Source of the DNA: Arabidopsis thaliana
Lineage: Eukaryota; Streptophyta; Magnoliopsida; Brassicales; Brassicaceae
Length of the DNA stretch: 64,000 nucleotides
Assembly: GCF_000001735.4 (NCBI RefSeq)
Contig: NC_003075.7
Location: 8,247,001-8,311,000 of the forward strand
Direction of reading: 5' to 3'
Shown piece after piece: positions 39,418 through 51,360 of the stretch. The notes under the pieces were generated by a model that searched no databases, had not been told where the DNA came from, and worked only from the letters and a program-made list of their open reading frames with translations. Numbering within the stretch: the stretch's first letter is position 1; the number at the start of each line of letters is the position of its first letter. The translations under genes and the position numbers were made by a program.

Positions 39418-40143
39418 TTGATCGATCACTCATGAGTGTGTTCCATGTTCTTCTTCTGATTTCTCTTGGTTGAATTTTTTAAAGAACTTGGTTTTCTCAT
39501 TCTTTCTTCTTTGTTACAAAATTCGAGAATTTTCAGAAGTGTTAACAAACTTTTTTTCTACATTATATTTTTCTTATGTAATGTGAATACATATGGCTCA
39601 CCACTCTAAAAAATTGTATGCATGGGATAGAAATCATTCTTGTTTTTTTTGTGAATGTATAAACATTCTTCTTCATAGATAATTTCACTTCTTTTTTTTT
39701 GTCAAAGATAATTTCACTTCAATGTAAGAAAAAAATCATTTTATTTGCAATTAAAAAAAAAAGGTATATTAGAAAAGTAATATAAAAAGAAGCAAGAAAA
39801 GGAAAAGTACAGACTAAGTTGGACCCAGAAGAACAAATTCTAATTTAAGCTTCCATCACAAATAATGAATCATGATGATACATGCCAACTAATTCCACTC
39901 TCACATCATGTAATTAAAAAGGTACTATAAACTCATATGATCATATAGTTTTTCACTTTTTCTAGACATAGCTTAAGATATTTGATAAAAGCCTCACTGC
40001 AACTTCATAATAATGGATGATATAAAGCTGGCAGATTAATTCCTAGATTACTTAGATAGATTCAGTTTTGTTCTAGGATGCACAAAAAAGGTTACAAAAT
40101 TATTTGTTTTCTTACTGTTTCTGGCACCAAAACAGAAAATGCC
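39418..40143. other. 3'UTR spacer between convergent DUF761 and EAF6 genes
   Basis: No gene supported. Both flanking genes end here, so the sequence is mainly untranslated 3' ends. A near-repeat, GATAATTTCACTTC, appears twice at about 39678 and 39708. Confidence 0.5.
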
Positions 40144-41622
40144 TTAGATGAGTGAACCATGGCCATACATATTCATATCAGGATCATCTTCATCTTCATA
40201 ATCTGGTTCTGTAGATGGTCTGCTTCTCTTTGCCTCTCTTGCTATTATTGATTGTCCTCTCCCTTTCTTCGGCTTTCCCCTGTAATTTTATCACATTGGT
40301 CAACAAACCAAAACCATGTATCAGAGACATACAGGGCAGGTACGAACGAGGTAAAGTAAGCTAGGTCGGGAAACTAACTGTGTCGACAAACCACCCTTGG
40401 ATCGCCCTGGCCCTAATTCAGCTCGTCCATCTATATCATACAGAGATAAAGTGTGTAAAAACTGATCCAAGATTTGCAAAAGTGAATTCAGTGTAGTTGT
40501 TTGCTGCAGGGCTTACCTTCTCTTCCAACACCAAGTTCTTCAGCCTGAATACATTTCAGGGAAGATCAACATACCAGTCTAAAAACCTTTCTCTCTAATG
40601 AAGGCAGAGTAATAAACTAACAAATGACAGTCACAAGAAAAGACACAGGCATTTCAAAGAACTCCAGTCTCTAGCTATTTGACATCATAGATTCAGCTTT
40701 CACTTAAGTTTGAAGCTGCTAGAGATATTAGCCATGTAGTAATCAACCATATCTAAAGAAACTATATTCTCAAACCTTTTTTCTAAAGAAGGCCGAGTAA
40801 TAAACTAACAAACGACAGTCACAAGACAAGACATATAGTCACAGAACTCTAGCTCTTTCACAATCATAGATTCAGCTTTCACACTTGTTTGAATCTGTTA
40901 GAGATATTTGCCATGTAGTATTCAACCATATCTAAAGACACTGATTCTCAAACCAAACTACCTACTAGAAAGGGAACCATATGTTCTTTCGGCAGTTGAT
41001 TCTATTGCAAACCAACACAACAAAACAAAAAACGTCTTTGCATATGAAAGAAGGTGATAAAAATTGTCTAAAACATACAGCTGGTGATGTAACTGAGGAC
41101 AATGAGAAGACTCTGTCTTCAGGCTGAAACTTCCTTGACCTTTTAGCACTGCAGAAATGGGTTCATAACTTCATATCAAACTCAATTTCTCGTTCCACAC
41201 AACAAAATACTAAAACTGAGAAGTTACCACATTCTCTAAAGTGTATGAAGCTGCAAATAGAATCCAAAGTCAATGTTTTTTCAGAATCAAGAGAAGAGGA
41301 GAATGAGAGACCTAGCAGTACTCTTGGAGGAAGACAAAAACCCTTCAAAGCCTTTCAAAGCATTTCCAATATGACTCGATTCTTGAAGATAGCTTGTCTC
41401 CAATTCATAAACCTAAGATTACAAAGAACCCAAGATTTGAAGTATGCCCCAAACAATAATTTCTCTATGAAATCGAATTTCACAATTGAATCGACTCTGG
41501 ACCATTGGTGCCCTAACCTGTTTCTCGATGCTTCGTAACTCTTGGCGAAGCTTCTCTCGCTTGTTCAGAAGAGAAGTGAGCATCGCACCAGGATCCGTCG
41601 AACTCTTTTGCCCTAACGACAT
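40144..41622 (-). CDS. EAF6: EAF6-like subunit of the NuA4 histone acetyltransferase complex
   Basis: Six coding exons (41622-41518, 41412-41312, 41148-41079, 40544-40517, 40430-40379, 40279-40144) give 163 residues. The conserved EAF6 region is at the N-terminus: LTSLLNKREKLRQELRSIEKQVYELETSYLQ..., a helical coiled-coil stretch, then GNALKGFEGFL. The rest is basic and then acidic (RSRPSTEPDYEDEDDPD) and probably disordered. EAF6 subunits help tether the catalytic module in NuA4 and MOZ-type acetyltransferases, so it should act on chromatin in the nucleus. By order it is AT4G14385. Part of its sequence (intron 2 to intron 3, with exon 3) was copied to 45.7 kb. Confidence 0.9.
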
Positions 41623-42836
41623 TTTCTGAGAAAGAAATCCACAAATTGCGCAGCTTTTTCCCTTCCCAGAAATGGGTGGTCGCTGAAATTCGACGCGGAG
41701 GTAACCGTTGCCTGATTTGAGTCGATTACGATGGAGACGATGATTCTGGAATTCGATTTGGGGGTTTTCACCAATGGTCCGGTTTGATGTCAACAAAAAT
41801 AAAAATGGTCCGGTTCTCTTTTCTTTTTATAACTTTTTTTTATGGGTCAGAGATTTTATTAACTCAACTAGCAAATTGACCAAATAGTCTACGGCCAAAT
41901 GTGGCTACCTGCTTTGCTAAAGAAAGAATCAGCCAAAGAGTTGGCATTGCATGGAATAAACACAAGTAAAGTGAGAAGCATGGAAAAAGAATATTGAAAA
42001 ATATTCTACCTCTTGTAAGAATATTGAAAAATATGGTGGTATTTGCGATCCCATTGAATCTAATGTTTAATATAAAATGTAGTGATGTGCAACAAAATAG
42101 GTAAAATAAGAAATGCTTTGTTAAAAGTCATTGATATAAAAAAGTTTGATGTCCATGGAAAAAAAAATAAGTTTCCAGTATAACGCTTGATTGGTTCGAT
42201 ACTTCAATTTGAAGCTGTTGAATTATTTTACAGTAGAACGTGCATAAGGTCCAACCAATTACTCAGCAAACTATAATAAACGAGTGATGAACTTAGATTT
42301 CTGGTAGCCTAAAATCACTAGCTTCTTTATAAAGTTTCCACTATGTCACATATTCTCGGTGTTTTATGTTAGGAATAGGAGCATCTCCGCTGAAACCCCG
42401 CCGCAACTTTCTCCCAACAAAATAGACATTTAGACTTTATTAAGAGACGACGACTTCAAAGTCTTTAATTATAACTTAATGACTTAATAACTCGGGTCAT
42501 TTTTTAATCTTTGTCTTGAATTTTTCTCCTAATTATTTCCGACTAAAGAAACACTTTCCCTTAATTTATATATAGGTGACCTGACCACCACTCCTTCCGA
42601 TCATCATGACTCGACGTGGCTCGAGACAAAACTTTTAATATAAATGGACGAACTTTTTGTCTCAATCTCGTCAACCTTTAGCAAAACCTCTTGCATTACT
42701 GATCTTCTTCTTCCACTTGGTAAGTCTTTCTCTGCCCCCTCTTCATGCAATGGTTGACTTTTTTGTTTGTGGTCGTGGAAGTTAGTAACTTAAATCTGTG
42801 TTTCCAAACTATTTGTGTGATTAGTTTAGGTTTGCG
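41623..42836. other. Divergent promoter region of EAF6 and AT4G14390
   Basis: Toward the + side, a TATA-like TTAATTTATATATAGG sits at about 42561-42576. It is followed by a leader with its own intron (donor CACTTG|GTAAGTC near 42720, acceptor TTTAG|GTTTGCG just before the ATG). The block from about 42140 matches the region upstream of ACD6 at about 46600-46800, so this promoter belongs to the duplicated unit. Confidence 0.6.
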
Positions 42837-45083
42837 ATGGACAGTTCTGAAGCAGAGCTAGATAGAATTGAGGCACAAAGGTCAACAGATGCGTCTCATG
42901 ATCAACAGAACAGAACATACTTACCCATGAACATACACGGTTCACAAGACTTCTCTCAAAGCGGAGGAGATGGCGTCACGCCACTTACAGGAGACACCGA
43001 ATCTGTGCCAGAGTTCCTTACTAACCTTAGATTGTCGGATCTTTACGCTATCCGTGGTGAAGATGTCCGGATGATTCCAGAGGTTTTTAGTAAAATAAGT
43101 GATGGGAACAAAGAATGTCTGGAGAAGTTGAGAAGCCGTGGAATTTCAGTGGCACGTATCAAGAGCAATACAGGAGATTCAATTCTTCATCTTGCTGTTA
43201 CATGGGGTCATCTAGAACTAGTGAAGGAGATTGTCTGTGAATGCCCGCGTCTTCTCTTGGAGCAAAACTCAAGCGGTCAGACACCGCTACATGTGGCGGC
43301 TCATAGCGGTCATACCACTATTGTTGAGGCTTTTGTCGCATTGGTAACATTTTCTTCAGCTAGACTGTGTAATGAAGAGAGTGAGAGAATGAACCCATAT
43401 GTTCTCAAGGACAAAGATGGAAATACTGCTCTGTACTACGCGATTGAAGGGCGCTATTTCGAGATGGCTGTATGTCTGGTGAACGCAAACCAGGATGCTC
43501 CTTTTCTTGGAAATAAGTATGGAGTATCTTCCTTGTTTGTGGCAATAAATACTGGAGATGTATCTCTTGTGAAAGCAATTTTGAAAATCATAGGCAACAA
43601 GGACCTTAAAGGGAAGAAGTCTAACTTGGAGTCAAAGTTACAAGGGCAGAAATCTCTTGCACATGTTGCTTTGGTGACCCAGAGTATAGGTTTGTTTTTC
43701 GCTTTAACCAGTAGCAGCTGCATTTATTCTATTCAAATATGTAAAACCAGTTTGAGACGGGAATTTCCTCCTCAAGGCGGTAAAAATATTTGTATGTATA
43801 CTAATTGTTGTTCCCAATTGTTTGAGCAGGTGTCCTTGATGTTATTCTTGATGAATATCCAAGTCTTATGGACGAGCGAGATATAAATGGTTGGACTTGT
43901 CTTTCACTCGCAGCACATATAGGGTATTATGAAGGAGTATGCAACCTCTTAGAACGATCAACAAAGGGTGTTTATGTCTGCGACCAAGATGGTTCTTTTC
44001 CAATTCATACAGCTGCAGAGAAAGGTCATGAAAATATTGTTGAAGAGTTTATAAAACGATGTCCAGGTTCAAAACACTTACTTAACAAACTTGGTCAGAA
44101 CGTTCTCCACATTGCAGCAAAAAATGGGAAATTTTGGATTTCGAACATGTTGATAATTAATAAAGATACGGAACATCTGGGTGTTGGGCAAGATGTGGAC
44201 GGGAATACACCTTTGCATCTTGCCGTCATGAACTGGCACTTTAAATCCATTACTTGGCTTGCTAGGAGTAGCAAGATACTGAAAGTGCGGAACAAAAACG
44301 GCTTAAGAGCTAGGGATATTGCCGAGAGAGAGGTGAAACCCCACTACATCTTTCAGGAGGTATGTATAATTTCGTTTCATACAACAAAATTTGATATCAC
44401 ATAAATGATTTATAGCTCGACCCCCATTTTTTGAGTTACAGAGGTGGACACTGGCGCTCTTATTATACGCTATTCACTCAAGGGGTTTCGAATCTGTACA
44501 CTCATTAACAAAACCGTCAGTGCCACTAGACCCTAAAAATAACAGAGATTACGTCAACACTCTTCTCCTGGTAGCTGCTCTTGTAGCCACAATGACGTTT
44601 GCTGCAGGTTTTACAATACCAGGTGGGTTTAACAGCTCTGCTCCACACTTGGGCAGGGCAACTTTGGCCACTAATCCAACTCTCTTCATTTTTCTGGTAC
44701 TTGACATCTTGGCCATGCAAAGTTCCGTTGCAACAATAGGTATTCTTATTTGGGCGCAGTTAGGTGATCCAGTGCTCATTCGCTCATCCTTACATGTGGC
44801 TTTGCCCTTACTGCTTTTTGCTTTACTCTGCATGCCCTTGGCATTCCTTTTTGGCGTGGTCACTGCAGTTGGGCATGTGAAATGGCTTGTAGTCATCATT
44901 TGCATTATATCTGTTTTATTCTTTTCTTGGGCGATCTTTGTCCTTGGCCCTCACGTCATGCTACAACGGTCATACGTTTCTCCCAAGTACGCTGGTGACT
45001 TTCTCGTGACTTTTATGCAGTATAAAGACATAATTGGGCTTTTTGTGTCTTTGATAAAGTTTCTTTTTTGTGGTTGTTATTAA
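42837..45083 (+). CDS. Ankyrin-repeat, four-transmembrane protein, ACD6 paralogue
   Basis: Three coding exons (42837-43689, 43830-44359, 44442-45083) give 674 residues. Start MDSSEAELDRIEAQRS is nearly that of ACD6. About eight ankyrin repeats (about 100-460) include SNTGDSILHLAVTWGH and SGQTPLHVAAHSGH, and later DVDGNTPLHLAVMNW. A PGG domain with four predicted membrane helices follows (LLLVAALVATMTFAAGFTIPGGF, then LDILAMQSSVATIGI..., two more, ending FLFCGCY). ACD6-type proteins sit at the ER and plasma membrane and control salicylic acid and cell-death signalling. The frame is intact and the domain order complete, so it is probably expressed. By order it is AT4G14390. Unlike ACD6 it has no intron after codon 25. 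Confidence 0.92.
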
Positions 45084-45098
45084 GAGTTTGTAGCCTAT

Positions 45099-45509
45099 TC
45101 AAAGGCATTCTTCGTATGAAAAAATCATCAAAAGTTTATTGATGAAAGGAGATTTTTGTTCTCTTTCAAAATAAAAATAAAAAGCTAGATATGATGGTCT
45201 CTCTGAGAAGCGGTATCTTGGTAGCTTTAACTGATAGCTCAACTCACTCAATCCGTAGTCATCGAACACCGACTTCACAAGCTTGTCGTGCGTTATTTCC
45301 GTATCTATTTGCACAACTCTACACCATTTATCGACGGTGTTAAATACAAATTCTTTACCCAATCGTATCGAGAGAAGGATGAAAGAAGAATGAGGAAGAC
45401 GGTGATGAATTGGAAATTCCGATGATGTGAAAAACTCATGTGAAGAAGACGAGTTGAAAAAAAAAACGTTTCGTATTTCCTTTGATGATGATGACATGGA
45501 CTGTTGCAT
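45099..45509 (-). pseudogene. 136-codon ORF, possible transposase N-terminal fragment
   Basis: The product contains DKWCRVVQIDTEITHDKLVKSVFDDYGLSEL. This recalls the PB1-like N-terminal domain of plant MuDR-type (MULE) transposases, where W...V.I....T...LV..V.DDYGL is typical. No zinc finger or DDE catalytic part follows, so it would be a fragment. The last coding part (LPRYRFSERPSYLAF) has a degraded counterpart with a stop downstream of ACD6 at about 51421-51470, so the sequence was part of the duplicated unit. It could also be an unrelated ORF. Confidence 0.35.
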
Positions 45510-45701
45510 CCGACATCATTTTTTTAATTGATGAAGTGACAAGTAAGCCACCAAACAAACATGAAAATTTGCCTAAATAAATCAGCCAAATAAAGTTATA
45601 TGTTAGTCGCAACATGAATACTATTACAGTAATTAAAAACGAAAAAACGGCAAGTTACTTCAGCCGTTTAGCAAACAAAATAAAACACACACACATGATT
45701 C

Positions 45702-45940
45702 GATTGCTAACCAACACAAGAAACAAAACAAACACATCTTTGCCTATAAGATAATGTGTATAAACCATACAACTAGTGATGTGACGGAGGACAATGAGAA
45801 GACTATTTCATTATGCTGAACCGTCCTTGACGTCTTAGCAGTTAGCACTGTAAAATGGGTTCATATCATAGTAAACGAATCACTCTACACAACAATTACA
45901 TGCTAAAAACTAAGAAGCTAAGTTACCAAATTCTCTATAG
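45702..45940 (-). pseudogene. Duplicated fragment of EAF6 (intron 2, exon 3, intron 3)
   Basis: This stretch aligns with 41003-41242 inside EAF6. Shared runs include GAGGACAATGAGAAGACT, CCTTGAC.T.TTAGCA, AATGGGTTCATA, CACAACAA and AGTTACCA.ATTCTCTA. EAF6 exon 3 (41079-41148) is covered but carries substitutions and an indel, and no neighbouring exon follows, so it cannot encode protein. It marks the left end of the tandem duplication that produced the AT4G14390/ACD6 pair. Confidence 0.8.
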
Positions 45941-46922
45941 AAATAGCAATCACTTACAATAACCAATGCTACATAACAACTTTTGAGTCCATAACTGATA
46001 AATTGATAGAAACTGTTTGAATTTGCAAACCCAAAACCGTTTCTTAGGATGGAGAAATGGGTTTGTATTTTTCTATTTCCGATCAAGGAAAAATATATCA
46101 GGCAACAACTGCGGAAGATAGGGCATTTTGGGATGAAGGAGGAAACCATAGTTAACAAGCGGAAACAATTTCAAAGGTTGATTTCAAAGATCATAAAGTC
46201 AAAGTCAAATCCCCATAGAGAGACTCGGTTACGGAAGTGTTGGTATCCGAATATCCGATAGTCATAGCCTCAGAACTTATGTTAGAATCAATAGGTTTAA
46301 CCATGCAGTGTGCACTTTGGAAATCAAGCCAAGAAAAGCTATCCACGCAAACAATTTGCGTTAGAGCGAAATCGGATAAAGAGAAAGAAAATATAGGATT
46401 TAAAAATCTTATAGCGAGTAAGACTTATTTGAAACATCGTCAAATTTACTTCTTTTGGTGTATATTTCTCATTATATGGCGTATATATCTGTTTATGTAA
46501 GAAATTGTTTCCAAAAATTACTGTATACTGACTTTGTAATCTTGTTTTGATATCAATGAATTTATAAGGAAAAAAATAAAATAAAAATATAAAGTATGAT
46601 GTACATGTAAAAAAAGTTGTTTCAAGCGTAATTGTTTTTTGGCTAGAGAATGAATATACAGCAACAGTAAACTAATAAACTTGCGATGAACTAAAATTTC
46701 TGGTATTCCTACAATCAATGAATCACTAATTTATCTATAAGTTTTAGCTATATCCGCTTAAACCCCGCCTCAACTTGCTCTCTGGTCTGGGTATAGTTGG
46801 GCTACAACAGTGAAACCGTAATTAGGAAAGAAATGATAAAAACCCAATCCAGAAGCTTACTGCAAGATAAAGAGAAAGATCATGAAGAGGTAGGAGTGAT
46901 TCATATAACAAACAGGGTCACG
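45941..46922. other. Spacer upstream of ACD6, partly duplicated
   Basis: About 46000-46500 has no match I can see elsewhere and no supported gene. From about 46600 it aligns in blocks with the region upstream of AT4G14390 (for example CGATGAACT.A.ATTTCTGGTA and CCGCT.AAACCCCGCC.CAACTT), as expected for the duplicated promoter. Confidence 0.5.
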
Positions 46923-47530
46923 TTGTCACTTTCTCCCAGAAAAATACAAATTTAGACTAACTATATAAGGAGACGACTTCAGAGTCTTCTAATGGGTTAG
47001 TATAACTCGGGTCATCTTTTAATCTCTGGCTTTAAAGACATGGTAAGATTCCATATATATGAAAACTCTGTGTGTGGTGGATTGCTTTTTTCATTTAAGG
47101 CAAAGATAGGTTTTAAGGCAGAAGACAAGAACGACCTTTGGCTTATTTATAGGAGACCACCACTTTCACTTGAGTCGAGACAGTAACGACATTTAGAATT
47201 TGCATTACTCATCTTGTCACTTTCTCCCAGGAAAAAAAAATACAAATTTAGACCAACTATATTAGGAGACGACTTCAAAGTCTTCTAATGAGTTAGTAAC
47301 TGGGGTCATCTTTTAATCGCCGGCTTTCAAGACATGTACAATTTCATATGAAAACTCTGTGTGTGGTGGATTGCATCCAAGACAGTTTTAAGACAGAAGA
47401 TAAGAACGGCCTTTGCTTATTTATAGGAGACCACCACTCCTCTCGATAACCATGACTCGAGACATTAACGACTTTTAAAACTAAGGGACGAACCTTAAGC
47501 AAAAGCTCTTGCATTACTCAAATTCTTCTG
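46923..47530 (+). promoter_or_regulatory. ACD6 promoter core repeated in tandem
   Basis: Two copies, about 46923-47212 and 47213-47530, share TTGTCACTTTCTCCCAG, AATACAAATTTAGAC.AACTAT, GGAGACGACTTC, AGTCTTCTAATG, GTCATCTTTTAATC, GAAAACTCTGTGTGTGGTGG and TTTTAAG.CAGAAGA. Each carries a TATA box (CTTATTTATAGGAGACCACCACT; about 47142 and 47415) and a TGCATTACTCA leader word. AT4G14390 has one copy of this core. A leader intron follows (donor CACTTG|GTAAGTC near 47537, acceptor TTTAG|GTTTGCG before the ATG). Only the downstream TATA is next to the intact leader; the upstream one may give longer transcripts or be inactive. Confidence 0.8.
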
Positions 47531-47667
47531 CCACTTGGTAAGTCTTTTTCTCTGCCCCTTCTGCATGCAATGGTTGACTTTTTTGTTTGTGGACGTGGTA
47601 GTAACTAGTAAACTTAAATCTGTGTTTTCACTTTTCAAACCATTTGTGTGATTATTTTAGGTTTGCG

Positions 47668-50600
47668 ATGGACAGTTCTGGAGCAGATCTAGATAGAATT
47701 GAGGCACAAAGGTCAATGTTAGTTTCTCATGATCAACGGAAAGGTACATGAGTCATAGGGTGGCCACAAATTTTGAATATTCATTACATGTGCTTTATTA
47801 ACGAGTATAGTGACCCTATATAAATTATTATTGACACCTATGCAAAACCAACCAATCTACATAAAAAAGATAAGGAAAAACTATTCTACTTGATTCTTGT
47901 TATAAACTAGGATATAACACTAGGATATAACTAGCAATATACCACATAACAATTATATTGTTTTATAAAAATTTAATAAAATTAGTCTTATTCAACATGT
48001 CTTTTATTAACAAAATAATTAATAAAAATATAACCCATATGAATTACCGGTTAATAATATTTTAACTTTTTATTAATATCGATTCAAACCTGTTTCACCA
48101 TATAACATGTCTCACAATATAACTTGTCCTATATTATTTTAAATTGTTTATATGTTTAAATATATTTATAATATTTTAAACTTTTTAATTGAATTTGGAT
48201 TTATTAATTATAATATTATAACTTAAAAAATTTACTATATCAGGTAAACTTAAACATTTCAACTATAAAAAAAACCGTATAGAAACTTTGTAAATTTGGA
48301 TATTTACTAAGTTAAATTTCATGTTCATTAAGATTCGAATTCATTTTTTATCTTATTTTTTTTATGGCTCTGAACGATTGTCTAAATATTTTAGCTGATG
48401 TTGGATGTTGAACTCAATTTATTTTCTATTAATTGAGTAATATATGTTCGTTTTAAACAATTGGAATCACAAGAATACAGACAAATTAAACTTTTTATGT
48501 CTTATATGATGATTCAAAATAATTAAAAAATAAATCTTAATGATAGGAGAATCATTCTTTTAAATTTTATGATTTTTTTATTTTATAATTGATGTTAAAA
48601 TCTTTTAATTGTAAAGTTGTTTGGTTATAACTTATAAGTAATGACATTCTTTGTAAATACTAACTGAAAACAAAGTTACTCTCTAAAATGTAATTCAAAA
48701 ATATTAATATAGATAGTTAAGAACTAATAAATGTCACTATCCAAGATTTATATAATTTAGTAAAAAATCTACATAATTTTTTTTTAACAAAACGCGCAAG
48801 TGTTTATGTTCTTTTCTCTTATGAGTCTTCAACTTGACAAATCTCGATTAGTTAAAATTTAGATTAATTTTGAATTGACTATTAGATAAAGATATTTATG
48901 ATTTCATTAACTTATTATATTCTGATATTTACAAATTTATATTTTAGATTTTTCATAAGTTAATTGATTTCATAGTTAGAACTCACAAATTTTGTCTCAT
49001 GAAATGTAAGACGAGTGGTTAATTCGATTGATGAAATAAAACAGTAGAAATATTTTGGCAAAAAGAAAACAATCGTAAGTGATACAAAATAGTTAGAAGT
49101 GATAAAAATTAGCGATAAGAGAGCTGTAAAACTTTCGATATATCTACATAAGATACTAACTACTATACTAGTAAATAACTATTTTGACCCTGGTAACAAA
49201 TTGTTTTACCAGATTTCTCTCACAGCGGAGGAGTTGGCACCACGTCACCTACGGGCGACACCGAACCTGTGCCAAAGTTCCGTACTAACCTTAAATTGTC
49301 GGATCTTTTCGCTCTCCCTGGTGAAGATGTCGAGATGACTCCGGAGATTTTTGGTGGAATGAGTAATGGGGAAAAAGAATGTCTGGAGAAGTTGAGAAGC
49401 AATGGAACGCCAATGGAACGTGTCAAGAGCAATACAGGAGATTCAATTCTTCATATTGCTGCTAAATGGGGTCATCTGGAACTAGTGAAGGAGATTATCT
49501 TTGAATGTCCATGCCTTCTATTCGAGCAAAACTCAAGCCGTCAGACACCGCTACATGTGGCTACTCATGGCGGTCATACCAAAGTTGTTGAGGCTCTTGT
49601 TGCATCGGTAACATCTGCTTTAGCTAGTCTGAGTACTGAAGAGAGTGAGGGACTGAATCCACATGTTCTTAAGGACGAAGATGGAAATACTGCTCTGTAC
49701 TACGCCATTGAAGGACGCTATTTGGAGATGGCTACCTGTCTGGTGAACGCGGACAAGGATGCTCCTTTTCTTGGAAATAACAAGGGAATATCTTCCTTGT
49801 ACGAAGCCGTAGACGCTGGAAATAAATTTGAAGACCTTGTGAAAGCAATTTTGAAAACCACAGACGACAACGTGGACCGTGAAGTGAGGAAGTTTAACTT
49901 AGATTCGAAATTACAAGGGAACAAACATCTTGCACATGTTGCTTTGAAGGCCAAAAGTATAGGTTTGTTTTTTGTTTTCTTTAATAATCAGTAACAGCTA
50001 CGTTTAATCTGTTAAAATTATGTAAAACCAGCTTGGGACGAGAATCTCCTCCCCAAGATGGCTAATTGTTGTTCCCAATTGTTTGAGTAGGTGTCCTTGA
50101 TGTTATTCTTGATGAATATCCAAGTCTTATGGACGAGCAAGATGAAGATGGTAGGACTTGTCTTTCATACGGAGCATCCATTGGGTATTATAAAGGACTA
50201 TGCAACATCTTAAACCGATCAACAAAGGGTGTTTATGTCTGCGACCAAGATGGTTCTTTTCCAATTCATTCGGCTGCAAAAAACGAACATTACGAAATTA
50301 TTAAAGAGTTTATAAAACGTTGTCCAGCTTCAAAATACCTTCTTAACAGACTTGGTCAGAACATTCTCCACGTGGCGGCAAAAAATGAGGCCTCTCTTAC
50401 TGCATATATGTTGATGCATGATAAAGATACGAAACATCTGGGTGTTGGGCAAGATGTGGACGGGAATACACCTTTGCACCTTGCCGTCATGAACTGGGAC
50501 TTTGACTCCATTACTTGTCTTGCTAGCCGTAACCACGAGATACTGAAATTACGAAACAAAAGCGGCTTAAGAGCTAGGGATATTGCCGAGTCAGAGGTGA

Positions 50601-51360
50601 AACCCAACTACATCTTTCATGAGGTATTTCTGATTCCGTTTCATACAACACATTTGATCCCTCATAAATGATTTATAGCTTGACCTCCATATTTTTGGAA
50701 TTACAGAGGTGGACACTGGCGCTCTTATTATACGCTATTCACTCAAGTGGTTTCGAATCTGTTAAGTCATTAACAATACAGTCAGTGCCACTAGACCCTA
50801 AGAAAAACAGACATTACGTCAACGCTCTTCTCGTGGTAGCGGCTCTTGTAGCCACAGTGACGTTTGCTGCAGGCTTTACAATACCAGGTGGTTATATCAG
50901 CGATAGCAAAAAACCAAACTTGGGCAGGGCAACTTTGGCCACTAACCCAACTCTCTTCATTTTTCTGCTTTTTGACATCTTGGCAATGCAAAGTTCTGTT
51001 GCAACAATATGTACTCTTATTTGGGCGCAGTTGGGTGATCTAGCACTCATCCTCAAATCCTTACATGTGGCCTTGCCCTTACTACTTTTTTCATTACTAT
51101 GCATGCCCGTAGCATTCCTTTTTGGCGTGATCACTGCAATTGCCCATGTGAAATGGCTTTTAGTCACCATTAGCATTATATCTGGTGGATTCTTCCTTTT
51201 CGCAATCTTTATCCTTGGCCCTCACGTCATGCTACAGCGCTCACACCTTCCGCCCAGTTCTGGTATATTTCTCAAGACTTTTATGCTGACTATAGACATA
51301 TCTGAGTTGTTTGTGATTTTGATCAAAGCTTGTTTTGGTTGTGTGGCGTGTTCCGAATAA
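47668..51360 (+). CDS. ACD6: ACCELERATED CELL DEATH 6, ankyrin and transmembrane immune regulator
   Basis: Four coding exons (47668-47743, 49213-49962, 50091-50623, 50707-51360) give exactly 670 residues, the length I recall for Col-0 ACD6 (AT4G14400). Ankyrin repeats span about 65-455 (SNTGDSILHIAAKWGH; SRQTPLHVATHGGH; DVDGNTPLHLAVMNW). The C-terminal PGG domain has four membrane helices (VAALVATVTFAAGFTIPGGY; LLFDILAMQSSVATICTLIW; two more) and a Cys-rich end, CFGCVACSE. ACD6 acts at ER and plasma membrane, forms a positive feedback loop with salicylic acid, and affects FLS2 levels. Natural alleles cause lesions, dwarfism and hybrid necrosis. The ORF is intact. Features not shared with the tandem paralogue are a 1.47 kb first coding intron and the doubled promoter. 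Confidence 0.97.
47744..49212 (+). other. Long AT-rich intron 1 of ACD6, absent from the paralogue
   Basis: The junctions are CGGAAAG|GTACATG and TTACCAG|ATTTCTC. The interior is strongly AT-rich, has stops in all frames and no transposon gene. Local motifs (CTAGGATATAACACTAGGATATAACTAG near 47930, an ACGCGCAAG word near 48791) are reminiscent of Arabidopsis Helitron-type remnants, but I could not fix ends. AT4G14390 reads straight through this point in frame. Confidence 0.75.
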
